DNA from: Microglena sp. YARC
Taxonomy: Eukaryota; Chlorophyta; Chlorophyceae; Chlamydomonadales; Chlamydomonadaceae
Length of the DNA stretch: 64,000 nt
Assembly: GCA_022414725.1 (NCBI GenBank)
Contig: CM039464.1
Location: 58,651,793-58,715,792, forward strand
Reading direction: 5' to 3'
The notes under the pieces were generated by a model that saw only the letters and a program-made list of their open reading frames with translations, did not search any database and was not told where the DNA came from. Below are positions 21,443-29,341 of this stretch, piece by piece. Numbering within the stretch: position 1 is the first letter of the stretch; each line of letters opens with the position of its first letter. The position numbers and the translations under genes are program-made.

Positions 21443-22522
21443 TTACTCAGCAAACCGTTTTGGCTTTCTTACAGTCCGTTTCTCTTTTGGTTCGTCCCTC
21501 TTATCAATAGCAGTAACAATCTCGTCATAGGAATTAAATGCCTTTGATCTTTGCATCCTTCTGATTTGATTGTCTTCTTTTTCTGGCTCTAATCTGTCTT
21601 TCACATTTGTAACAATGTTCATTTCGCTTGGTCTGTATAGGCATTTGACTCCTTTCAGCTTGAATCTATATCCTATGTGTTCTTCAATGGTGTAAATCTC
21701 TGTGGAAAACGTGGCTTTCTCCTTTTCAAAGGTCTTCTTCTGTAACATTACACGCACTCTGTCCCCTACTTTCATGGTCACTTTGTCATTCATCTTTTCA
21801 TTCTTTTTTGACTGAGCTTCATATAGCTTTTGGCTGTAGTCATAATCATCATACACTTCTTCTGGGGTTGCATCTTTCAACCCAGAATGGGCTGTATTGT
21901 TGTAAAGCTCAACAATATCACCAAGTGCATCTACCCATTTTTTAGTCTTGTTCTCCAGTGAGTGTTTCTTAATTAAACCTTTCAGTGTCCTGGTAAAGCG
22001 GTCAACGATTCCCAGCTTGTTCCCCATCGGAGTAATGTGGTCTTCTTTTGCAACGTCTGTATAAATCCTTATATTTAGTTCTTTATTGAAAGACTCAAAT
22101 ATTGAAGATGCAAAGAAATTATCTCCGGCTACACTATTGATGTCTTCGTCTACATCGCCTATAAATTTCTGATAGGCGTCTAAGACATCATTCATCTTGC
22201 CGCTTTTCAGTGGGTAACAATAAGCCTTTCTAGAAATGATGTCTATGCACATAAGAATTTGGTTTATGTTATTATTTATCCTCTTGCTCGACAATGGCAT
22301 AATTGCTACATCGATTTGGAAAGATCTTGGAGGGGCGGTTATTTTGAATTTGAATTTGGTATTTTGTGGTTTTTGATATATTTGTGTGAGTTCTCGTGGA
22401 TTGAAGTAATCTTCAATATCTCGTTTGGTAATCCCGTCATCTTTTAATCTAGTAAATAGCTTTGCCTTGGACAGCAATTTTAGATTCGGATTAGTTTTTA
22501 AAATAGGTTCAAGATTCGTCAT
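21443..22522 (-). CDS. Retroviral-type (rve) integrase of the virus
   Basis: This 359-residue DDE-type integrase would insert the viral DNA ends into host DNA. The RNase H-fold core shows the first acid in SFQIDVAIMPL (Asp71), the second in AGDNFFAS (Asp134), and a third-site block GIVDRFTRTLKG in which the usual Glu of IVERFNRTLK is Asp174. Spacing between the second and third acids is 39 residues, longer than the retroviral 35. A C-terminal SH3-like module (KVGDRVRVML, then FSTEIYTIEEHIGYRFKLKG) resembles Polinton integrases, and a basic tail follows. No N-terminal HHCC zinc finger is obvious. It starts at ATG 22522, preceded by an AT-rich TATA-like stretch, and is the last gene before the left terminal repeat. 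The frame is intact. Confidence 0.88.
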   Translation of the reverse strand: MTNLEPILKTNPNLKLLSKAKLFTRLKDDGITKRDIEDYFNPRELTQIYQKPQNTKFKFKITAPPRSFQIDVAIMPLSSKRINNNINQILMCIDIISRKAYCYPLKSGKMNDVLDAYQKFIGDVDEDINSVAGDNFFASSIFESFNKELNIRIYTDVAKEDHITPMGNKLGIVDRFTRTLKGLIKKHSLENKTKKWVDALGDIVELYNNTAHSGLKDATPEEVYDDYDYSQKLYEAQSKKNEKMNDKVTMKVGDRVRVMLQKKTFEKEKATFSTEIYTIEEHIGYRFKLKGVKCLYRPSEMNIVTNVKDRLEPEKEDNQIRRMQRSKAFNSYDEIVTAIDKRDEPKEKRTVRKPKRFAE

Positions 22523-22548
22523 CCTATATTTATATTATGACGTTAAAC

Positions 22549-23016
22549 TTATTTTGTATCGGTATTGCACTTATTGCACATTAATCTGCAATTCCACTTG
22601 AAGTGTGCAAATCCATTATCTATTCTGTCAACAGTACATTGAACTTTGCTACTCTTCTCCACTTTCATGTGTCCGTGACATCCAATACATACATTGTTTT
22701 TGATGTATTGCTCCTTGCACCATTCCACGTCTACATACTCCTCTAACATGTAGTCATAATCACGTTTCTTCGACTTGTCTTGTTTTTTGTATTCCCGTAT
22801 TTTTTCTTTGAAGAACTCGTCTAACCTCAGGTCTGTTAAGTCCATCTGCAGAAAATGTACGTCATATAGCTTGCTGCACCTAGAGACAGCTGAGTATACC
22901 CATCTCCTGTCCGTGATTGTTAGCAGATCTGTTATGACAAACTTCTCTGCAATGCAAGACCCTTGTTCGCTGTGACACGTATTACAGTGACTTAGATCGA
23001 ACCTCTTGCAGATCAT
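22549..23016 (-). CDS. SF1 helicase C-terminal part with HNH-like zinc domain (fragment 3)
   Basis: This is the 155-residue third piece of the replication protein. Residues 11-19 (CNTCHSEQG) and 40-46 (VYSAVSR) match helicase motifs V and VI of the RecD/Pif1-like superfamily 1 fold. A charged linker is followed by a treble-clef-like domain with C110, C113, the DRIDN block at 130-134, H138, N142, C147 and C150, the pattern of HNH/endonuclease VII-type nucleases. Its ATG overlaps the stop of fragment 2 (ATGA), but the protein starts inside a helicase domain, so the overlap is more likely a frameshift than a true gene boundary. It would complete a helicase-nuclease fusion. Confidence 0.75.
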   Translation of the reverse strand: MICKRFDLSHCNTCHSEQGSCIAEKFVITDLLTITDRRWVYSAVSRCSKLYDVHFLQMDLTDLRLDEFFKEKIREYKKQDKSKKRDYDYMLEEYVDVEWCKEQYIKNNVCIGCHGHMKVEKSSKVQCTVDRIDNGFAHFKWNCRLMCNKCNTDTK

Positions 23017-23531
23017 GTCGTGTAATCTATTTTGATGTGTTCAGACGAGATGTCCTGTAGTTTGAATTCCTTTTTGGTCTGCCCTATTATTGTGTACCTC
23101 TGATTCGGACGCAACTTGATTGTTGCTGTTTTCTCTTCCCCATCGTCCTTGTATTTATAACTCCTCGTGATACTGGTTTTGCAAACTAGCTCTTGGCCGA
23201 AGTGATATGTTTTGCCATCCGCCAGCGTATAGCATTGTGCTGCCTTCCGCTTTTTACTTTTGTCCAGGCGATCGTCCACGAAAGTGTTCAAAACCTTTGA
23301 GCTGTACATAAGATAACTGATTGCTCTCTTTATTTTTAGCTTACTAACATCTTCTAACGAGGAAAGTATTCTATTCCCGAACCATTTTCTGATGGTTTCT
23401 TGTAAATCTTTGGTTTCGTCAAATAGGTCGTCTTGGATGAGGAGCATATCATCTCTCTCTTGTTGTGTTTTCAGTCTATGGTTGAATGTTAATGTATATT
23501 TATTATCGAATATTTTTGCACATACCCACAT
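23013..23531 (-). CDS. SF1 helicase middle part (fragment 2)
   Basis: This is a 172-residue frame continuing the helicase after motif III. It includes TLTFNHRLK, the motif IV-like Arg region that follows GD..QL in RecD/Pif1-type helicases, and a beta-rich stretch (NQRYTIIGQTKKEF) before motif V in the next fragment. It overlaps fragment 1 by 43 bp. The natural join is at an A-run (T-run on plus near 23512) where one base appears to be missing. The ATG at 23531 is therefore probably internal, not a real start. Confidence 0.65.
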   Translation of the reverse strand: MWVCAKIFDNKYTLTFNHRLKTQQERDDMLLIQDDLFDETKDLQETIRKWFGNRILSSLEDVSKLKIKRAISYLMYSSKVLNTFVDDRLDKSKKRKAAQCYTLADGKTYHFGQELVCKTSITRSYKYKDDGEEKTATIKLRPNQRYTIIGQTKKEFKLQDISSEHIKIDYTT

Positions 23532-24727
23532 TTCATCTCAATTGTAGCATCATCATCAATCGATTCCAGTTGGTGTGAATCCCCATTGGCTATAACACAT
23601 ATATGTGGGTGTTTGTGCATGAACTTGTTCATTTCATTCATATGTCTCCTGGTCATCAACATTACTTCCTCGAATATGATGGCTTTAATGTCATCTAGTG
23701 AAAATGCGTTGTTCTTCCCGGACTCTCCTTCGAAATTGAGGCCAATAAGATTGTGAAATGTGCAGGCTTTGATATCATGTCCGTCTCCTCTGCTTTTCGT
23801 TAGCACGTTGTTAACCTGTGAGTTATATGGGCATACCACCAATATTTCCTTATCCTCAAAACGTTGTTTCTTATTTTTTCCCAAAGGTTTATAGACATAG
23901 TCTTGAGCAGCATAGCTCTTTCCACAACCGGCAAACCCATCAATGATTGTTTTTGGTAAAACCTTGTCAACAATACGAATATCTTGCTCGGGGTGTGTTA
24001 TGATTGGTTTTGTTTTGTATTGTACAATCTCGTTATTGGGAGGCAGGGATCCTTTCAATATCTTGTATTGACCGAAATATGGGCCAATTCGCTGTTTGAT
24101 ACAGTTTCCGTCTTTTAATATGGCATATAGGCAGTCGGTTTTTACAGCAAGCACTTGATTGTCGACGCTCAGCTTTTCATATGCGTCATTGATCTGGAAT
24201 CTTGCTAGATTCGTGAGAGCATACCTCATTGGTAGAAATCCGTTTATGAGCTCTGTTTTCTGTGTGATGGTTACAAGAAACACGTCGTCTGCCATAGGTA
24301 TAACATATGCTTTGTGTTTGTTTGCATATTCTACAGCATCAGATCTGTTCTTGCAGATTTTTGAATGCCTGCTGGTGTTGTGTTTTTTCCCAAAAAGGCC
24401 TGATAGTTCGTTAGGGATTCCCTTTACCAAATCGTTTGGGATGTGTCCGTACTTCCCCTCCCCCAAATACTGTTTTAATATAGTTGCTAGATACCTACAC
24501 TTCTTCCACTCAAGTCGCAGATATGCCAATATTGTGTATTTGAATTTCAATTGCACAACTTCGTACCCATAAATGAGCATTTTATCCTGGTTGTAAATGG
24601 GGTGTTCTTCATCTATTCTGACGAGATACAGGTATCCTTTGTTGAACGGTTTCCTTTTAACTATTCCGCCCTGAGAATCAAGTGTTGTTTGCGTGAAGTT
24701 GTTTTGAAACGGGTCATCATATTCCAC
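23489..24727 (-). CDS. PolB-like palm remnant plus SF1 helicase N-terminal part (fragment 1)
   Basis: This is a 412-residue frame starting with GTG at 24727. It is open further upstream to a stop at 24830 without an ATG, so the start is uncertain. Helicase motifs are Walker A GFAGCGKS (264-271), VVCPYNSQVN (297-306), TFHNLIG (323-329), Walker B IIFEEVML (350-357) and motif III GDSHQLESI (382-390). The first 230 residues resemble the end of a family B DNA polymerase palm: a motif B-like K102...N106...G110 LFGKK, then LARFQINDAYEKL and KTDCLY (196-201) where an active enzyme has DTDS. Loss of the first Asp and no clear motif A suggest a dead polymerase domain fused to the helicase. It would be the replicative helicase of the element. 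Confidence 0.72.
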   Translation of the reverse strand: MEYDDPFQNNFTQTTLDSQGGIVKRKPFNKGYLYLVRIDEEHPIYNQDKMLIYGYEVVQLKFKYTILAYLRLEWKKCRYLATILKQYLGEGKYGHIPNDLVKGIPNELSGLFGKKHNTSRHSKICKNRSDAVEYANKHKAYVIPMADDVFLVTITQKTELINGFLPMRYALTNLARFQINDAYEKLSVDNQVLAVKTDCLYAILKDGNCIKQRIGPYFGQYKILKGSLPPNNEIVQYKTKPIITHPEQDIRIVDKVLPKTIIDGFAGCGKSYAAQDYVYKPLGKNKKQRFEDKEILVVCPYNSQVNNVLTKSRGDGHDIKACTFHNLIGLNFEGESGKNNAFSLDDIKAIIFEEVMLMTRRHMNEMNKFMHKHPHICVIANGDSHQLESIDDDATIEMKCGYVQKYSIINIH

Positions 24728-24762
24728 AACCCTTTGTTTCTTAGTCGTGAATTTTGCTTCAT

Positions 24763-25032
24763 TTATTTGCCCTGATTGAAAAGCTCGAATTCGACTAACC
24801 TTTTGGGAGCGTTTTTTAGGTAGCGTTCCCTATCATATTGTACTTTCTTTTCCTTCATAGCCTTCTTTTCCTTTGCTTTGTAATGTTCCTTCTCGACTCC
24901 AACAGCATCATAGAAATCCGCTAGTGATTCGTAGCCCTTTGCTATCACATATTTCTCTGTAATCCTGCGCGGAGCTTCCCCTGTTACCATGTGCTTGTTG
25001 TAAACTGTAACCAAAGTTTGTCGTGATGCCAT
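24763..25032 (-). CDS. Small basic viral protein, unknown function
   Basis: This 89-residue protein is rich in Lys and Glu (for example KAKEKKAMKEKKVQYDRERY) and probably mostly helical. It starts at ATG 25032, preceded by an ATAATATTATAA stretch. It ends just before the helicase frame, and the two frames overlap from 24829 to 24765, so it may be the true N-terminal part of the helicase protein separated by a frameshift. No domain is recognised. Confidence 0.55.
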   Translation of the reverse strand: MASRQTLVTVYNKHMVTGEAPRRITEKYVIAKGYESLADFYDAVGVEKEHYKAKEKKAMKEKKVQYDRERYLKNAPKRLVEFELFNQGK

Positions 25033-25131
25033 GATATGTTTTGTTATAATATTATCTATGGAATTTATCTTTAAGCAACAATCTTAAAGAACTTAAAAAA
25101 TAATAATTTGTATTTCATTTTTTTAATTCAC

Positions 25132-25422
25132 TTACACAGACTCTGCCTTCAACATAGCCTTCCGTTCCTTCAATTTTGCATTATAAATCTGCGAACGTTC
25201 ATTTCGTTGTGCACGGTATTCTGGGTCATTCTTATACCGTTCATTCTTCAATTGTTTTTGGCGCTCCCTGTACACATCATCTGTCTGATATCTTCTTACC
25301 ATTGCAATGCGAGCCATATTGTTTACATGACTTCTATACTCTGGATCCTCCGCCATTTTCGTTTTGTGCATCAATGAGTTATATTGAAAAACCTTAATCG
25401 GCTGTTGTTGAACGTCAGTCAT
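25132..25422 (-). CDS. Small charged viral protein with DPEYR repeats
   Basis: This 96-residue protein is rich in Arg, Lys, Glu, Tyr and Asn. Two copies of a DPEYR motif (EDPEYRSHVNN and NDPEYRAQRNE) are separated by a related TDDVYRERQKQ stretch, suggesting a roughly 20-residue helical repeat. The start ATG at 25422 follows a TATAATATATTATA-type AT-rich stretch. Function is unknown; a nucleic-acid-binding role is possible from charge alone. Confidence 0.6.
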   Translation of the reverse strand: MTDVQQQPIKVFQYNSLMHKTKMAEDPEYRSHVNNMARIAMVRRYQTDDVYRERQKQLKNERYKNDPEYRAQRNERSQIYNAKLKERKAMLKAESV

Positions 25423-25449
25423 CTTATACTGTATAATATATTATAATCC

Positions 25450-26110
25450 TTAAGTATTCAATTTCTTTAGGTCATCAACCTCGACTGATAAAGCACTTAT
25501 TGCACCAATTAGATGTGGCACAAGGGAGTTGTAATTGAGACCCAATCTCTCTTTTTCTGAGTCTAGGAATCTCACAGCTTCTGGACAAACGCCTATCACT
25601 TCTTGGGCAAACAGCCCAATTTCCACTGCATTTTTAGCATCTCCCTTGAACGTGTATTTTGCCGGCTGCAAAGATTTGATCGCCTTCAATGACTCCTCAG
25701 GGTTGAGGTATTCAATATGATTTTTATATGACTTGTCAGAAAGGTTAATGTATGATCCCGTCTGGTCAATCCTAGCTTTGGTCATGAATTCGAAGAGGAA
25801 ATTGAATGATTCACTACCCCCATCGCTCAAGAAAGATATGCTCCCATTAATCTCCGACCCTGTGTCTGCAAAGTGAATCAAACCAGGCCCATTGGCTCCA
25901 GTCTGCGTTGGTAGTTCAAGACGACTCACCTTCACTCCGGGACCAATAGCAACAAAAGAGTTTTGTACATTCAATTGGTCTGTAAGATCATTGTAAGACC
26001 CTGAAAATAAGGGGGGCTTGTTTAAAAGTGCGTTATAGTCTCCTGAAAAACTGTTGGTGATCTTTTTGGTGTCTCTGGGCTGAGCAAATATATACTGAGG
26101 TGTTGTACAT
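25450..26110 (-). CDS. Tail-fibre-like protein with C-terminal Peptidase S74 chaperone
   Basis: The open frame covers 25450-26109 (219 residues), but its only nearby ATG (26110-26108) is one base out of frame, so a single-base deletion near 26095 probably separates start and body. N-terminal motifs (SGDYNALLNKPPLFSGSYND) match the YNDL-NKP repeats of phage fibre and spike proteins. The C-terminal 100 residues match the S74 intramolecular chaperone: SD..YK near 79-84 of the part counted from TTG 25974 (Ser-Lys dyad), then AQEV near 123-126, LGLNYNSLVPHLIGAI, and a coiled tail. Such domains trimerise fibres and then cleave themselves off. It probably encodes a surface spike for host attachment. 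Confidence 0.75.
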
Positions 26111-26136
26111 TAATTTATAACATAATTTAAACCATG
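26108..26136. promoter_or_regulatory. Divergent promoter between the two viral gene blocks
   Basis: The minus-strand ATG at 26110 and the plus-strand ATG at 26134 are separated by 23 bp of AT-rich sequence (TAATTTATAACATAATTTAA). All genes to the left read left and all genes to the right read right, so the two blocks meet here. Similar AT-rich, TATA-like stretches precede most other viral starts: 22522, 25032, 25422, 26850, 28063, 35382 and 36228. Confidence 0.55.
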
Positions 26137-26391
26137 AGGTCCAGAAAAATTGTGGGGAAAACAAATACAAAAACAAAAACAAATATAATCAAACAAAGAG
26201 GGCTTACTACAAACCAAAGAGCAACAACAAATAATGTCAAATTACCTGCTGATAGGACACTCCCTCGAATGATGGGATTCAACCCTTATGCATATGTTAA
26301 GAGTGCATATGTTAAGAGTGCATATGTTAAGAGTGCATGTGCATATGTTGTGAATGTTGTGAATGCATATGTTAAGAGTGCATATGCATAG
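26134..26391 (+). CDS. Small basic viral protein with internal 15-bp repeat
   Basis: This 85-residue protein has an N-terminal half rich in Lys, Thr and Asn. The C-terminal half is encoded by tandem copies of a 15-bp unit (GCATATGTTAAGAGT) giving AYVKS repeats. The repeat looks like an expansion that runs into a stop. The next frame (26418) opens at 26376 in another register, so the two may be halves of one original gene disrupted by the repeat. Function is unknown. Confidence 0.45.
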   Translation: MRSRKIVGKTNTKTKTNIIKQRGLTTNQRATTNNVKLPADRTLPRMMGFNPYAYVKSAYVKSAYVKSACAYVVNVVNAYVKSAYA

Positions 26392-26417
26392 AGATCCCAA
26401 AACAACCCCATCAAAAT

Positions 26418-26804
26418 ATGATAGCTCAGGCTGTAAATGGGGTATCTGCTGTAGAACAGCTTGCTAGATCTGCGAGGGCTGCCATGACTCAACAAAACAC
26501 TGCACCAAAAAATGTTTTTCAAGGAACTAGGACGTATATAGACCACTTACCTAGACCACCTTCCTCTCGACCATCTCCGTCTAATGCCAATTATGCAGCA
26601 CCCAAAAAACGGTATGATTTGAGGCGGTCACTAGATAGATTTGACTTCAGGCACGCATCACCAGATTCAAGTGGCCAATCTAAGAGGGAGGTGCTTGCAA
26701 TTGCAACCGAATACCAAGAACGTTCTAATGAGCCTGGATTACAAAGACTACTTGACAAACGGAGAACCAAAAATCATTATATATATATATCTATAATTAT
26801 CTGA
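26418..26804 (+). CDS. Unknown viral protein upstream of the capsid gene
   Basis: This 128-residue protein has an Ala-rich helical start (SAVEQLARSARAAMTQQN), a Pro/Ser/Arg-rich middle, and a charged C-terminal part ending in an Ile/Tyr tail from an (AT)n run. The position directly before the major capsid gene suggests a structural or assembly role, but no family is recognised. It may continue the frame at 26134-26391. Confidence 0.5.
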   Translation: MIAQAVNGVSAVEQLARSARAAMTQQNTAPKNVFQGTRTYIDHLPRPPSSRPSPSNANYAAPKKRYDLRRSLDRFDFRHASPDSSGQSKREVLAIATEYQERSNEPGLQRLLDKRRTKNHYIYISIII

Positions 26805-26849
26805 AAGATAAACTTTGATTATTATCAAAATATAGAGTATATAAACTAC

Positions 26850-28028
26850 ATGTCTGCATACCAAAAAAACCTCCAGGACATTACAAAACGGATCTCTAAC
26901 TATAGTCGAGCAACTAAACGGCTGTCCACCCTTAATAGTACTTCTGCAACCAACAATGGTGTGATTACAGTCGACATGCCTTCCAACACTTTGATAGACA
27001 CTGATAGCCTGATAATGAGTTTCAAAGCAATCACAGATACTGGGGGCATGCCAAGGAACATTGAATCAATCATACAAAGGTGCGACTTGGAAGTGAATGG
27101 GCAAGTGATAGGAGGGTTCTCCAATTATAATCAGCTTTTTAATATTATTGCTGATACATCCTTTGGTGCAGATTGCCATAACAGACGTAAGATTGTCCAA
27201 TCAGGAGGTGATGGTTCAGCTATTCCCATTGGTATTCCAAAATATTATTGCATTTGTAATTGGCTGACTCTCAATAGCTTTCAGCCCAGCATATTGGATA
27301 CAAAACTCCTAGGGCAGGTTCGCCTTAGGATACAGCTAGATGGATCCAATTGTCTAATTGGGGGAGGACAATTCATTCTATCAGACATTTCATTCAGTGT
27401 TGATACTATCTCAATAGATGATGGGCTCTTTGATGCCGCACACAATGCCTTTCTGCAAAATGGAGGTGTGTATGAAATCATGTTCAAGAACTATTTTTCA
27501 TTTTCATCAGCTGCATCAAGTTATAGCCAGTCCACCAAATTAAGTGTGTCGTCCCAGTCGGTTAATCGAGCTTGGGGAATGTTTGTAGACCAATCACCTA
27601 CTGGAGCATTGGATGCGGTGACCAAAAGCTGTAACACGTTCGTCAGGAAAGCGACTGGGATGGAAAGTGCTCAGTTCACTATCAATGGGACTTATCATCC
27701 AGATTTTAGGGCCAATGTTGGAAAGTGTTTTTCGTTAACACAAAGTTCTTACAACCAATTACAGGACACCCTAGGAGGGTCAAGTCCCCTTTGTGATTCA
27801 TTTGCAAGCTGGCGTGATAAATTCTTTGTACTCTCATGCAAGTTCTGCCACAATGATGATGATTTCATGTCGGGCATTGACACAAGAGGGAACAGTTCGA
27901 TTGGAGCATTCGAGTCTCAAGCCGTTAGTGGAGCAGCAGGCTCAGCCAACTTGACTGCAATGGTGTTTATTGAGTGTAGTAGCATGATCCGAGTGGCAGC
28001 GGGGAGGATGCTTGAGTTAATTCTATAA
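26850..28028 (+). CDS. Putative major capsid protein (double jelly-roll)
   Basis: This 392-residue protein starts at ATG 26850 after a TATAGAGTATATAA stretch. It is beta-rich, with alternating hydrophobic residues throughout. An N-terminal helix-like segment is followed by VDMPSNTLID, RCDLEVNGQVIGG, NYNQLFNIIADTS, LGQVRLRIQLDG, SFSVDTISIDDGLF and GGVYEIMFKNYFSF, ending MIRVAAGRMLELIL. These features fit the capsid family of Polinton-like viruses as I know it. The length is close to the minimum for a double jelly-roll. It would form the trimeric hexon-like capsomers. The downstream gene has a similar N-terminal layout. The frame is intact. Confidence 0.75.
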   Translation: MSAYQKNLQDITKRISNYSRATKRLSTLNSTSATNNGVITVDMPSNTLIDTDSLIMSFKAITDTGGMPRNIESIIQRCDLEVNGQVIGGFSNYNQLFNIIADTSFGADCHNRRKIVQSGGDGSAIPIGIPKYYCICNWLTLNSFQPSILDTKLLGQVRLRIQLDGSNCLIGGGQFILSDISFSVDTISIDDGLFDAAHNAFLQNGGVYEIMFKNYFSFSSAASSYSQSTKLSVSSQSVNRAWGMFVDQSPTGALDAVTKSCNTFVRKATGMESAQFTINGTYHPDFRANVGKCFSLTQSSYNQLQDTLGGSSPLCDSFASWRDKFFVLSCKFCHNDDDFMSGIDTRGNSSIGAFESQAVSGAAGSANLTAMVFIECSSMIRVAAGRMLELIL

Positions 28029-28062
28029 ATACAAAATAATTATAAATGTAACAATAATATAA

Positions 28063-29169
28063 ATGAATGCACTTCCTCAAAACATTACTAAAATCCATAG
28101 AATTGAGCCAATAGGAACAAAAACAGGTTTCCCCCAAACACAGACTGTGTTTGAAATAACTGATGGCATTTGGGATTTATCCATTGTCAAGCTTTTGTTC
28201 ACTTTTAATTCGGATGGTGTTGCACCCAGGGGAATATATTGCTTAATAAGTTCATTATCAGTTTCGTTTGATGACGTTGAGGTCCAGTCCATCAACAATT
28301 ATCATCATCTCACAAGACTAATGGCTGTTCATATCTCCCCTGCGAATTCCTCCAATATGCTTGGTAATGCTCAGGCTGTGGATTTAATTTCCATGTCAGA
28401 TGATGAGCCATATGTTATAGACCGTTTCCATGGTATCTTAGGTACCAAGGACTGTGCAATCATAGGCAGGGTTCGAATCTGTATTGTTTGGGCAGATGCT
28501 GCAGTATTGTTGAGAGACAATGATTCAACAAGCTATGAGATTTCCGATCTACACCTTATTGTTCGAAGTGAAATTCAAGAAAATGTCACAGAACGTGTTG
28601 AATTTGACAACTTCTCATCCATGTTTCAACTCAATGAAAACGAAAACCAACAAACTAATATATACATTGCTTCCAGGGATATTGAGTATGCTATTGCAAC
28701 GTTCATGACAGAAGATTTTCACTCCAAGACTTCAACCCAAGACTATAACGGGACAAGCTACTATTTTTCACAAGGCATTCCAAGTATTCTAACAAATGAT
28801 ACTCCAGTTTATGTTGGTATTAGTGTCAACAATATTCCTGTTTCAGACCACCCAATAAACTATTTTAGGGCAAATGAATACTTGGACATGATTTTTGACA
28901 ATGACAACAGATCAATGGAACACATTACTACATTGACAAAGGATGGTACCCTATTAATACGAAGTGCAAGTACTCTAGCAACTCGTCAGTGGGCCCTGGG
29001 TCTACCAATAGATGTAATGGATGAAGACATACCCTATAACATCACATTTCACACTACTGGTAATATCAACACGAAGAACTATTCACTTTTATTCGTCAAT
29101 TACAACTCTCTTTTGGAGATAGATACTGGTGAAAACGGCTCGAAATACTTTTCACAAGGTAATGTATAA
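28063..29169 (+). CDS. Second capsid-type protein
   Basis: This 368-residue beta-rich protein starts 34 bp after the major capsid gene, behind ACAATAATATAA. Its first 100 residues follow the same order as the major capsid protein: a hydrophobic strand, a Gly-rich turn, ISSLSVSFDDVEVQSINNYHHLTRLMA against IQRCDLEVNGQVIGGFSNYNQLFNIIA. It may be a diverged duplicate of the major capsid gene or a minor capsid protein such as the penton. It shows no signal peptide or membrane segment. The frame is intact. Confidence 0.6.
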   Translation: MNALPQNITKIHRIEPIGTKTGFPQTQTVFEITDGIWDLSIVKLLFTFNSDGVAPRGIYCLISSLSVSFDDVEVQSINNYHHLTRLMAVHISPANSSNMLGNAQAVDLISMSDDEPYVIDRFHGILGTKDCAIIGRVRICIVWADAAVLLRDNDSTSYEISDLHLIVRSEIQENVTERVEFDNFSSMFQLNENENQQTNIYIASRDIEYAIATFMTEDFHSKTSTQDYNGTSYYFSQGIPSILTNDTPVYVGISVNNIPVSDHPINYFRANEYLDMIFDNDNRSMEHITTLTKDGTLLIRSASTLATRQWALGLPIDVMDEDIPYNITFHTTGNINTKNYSLLFVNYNSLLEIDTGENGSKYFSQGNV

Positions 29170-29336
29170 AATGGATAAATATTTGCTACCTCTCTGTCTA
29201 GAAACATGGCATAATAGAGCCATTCAATATGCTCAACTAGCTACAAACTATCTAGGTAGGAGAATGATCCGACAACCGTTACATGAGACTGAGTTGCTGT
29301 GGGGTCGTCCATTACCCAACAAGCCCAAAGCCATAC

Positions 29337-29341
29337 ACATC
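29337..29341. repeat. Target-site duplication, left copy
   Basis: ACATC immediately before the left LTR is repeated immediately after the right LTR (33622-33626). This is the 5-bp signature of LTR retrotransposon integration. Confidence 0.95.

Noticed and set aside
24763..25032. Clear N-terminal exon of the helicase
   Set aside because: The overlapping frames allow it, but no motif supports a join, so it is kept as a separate small gene with a note.
25450..26110. Integrated bacteriophage, because of the S74 tail-fibre signature
   Set aside because: The surrounding integrase, A32-like ATPase and capsid genes are of the Polinton-like type, and S74 domains are not restricted to phages.
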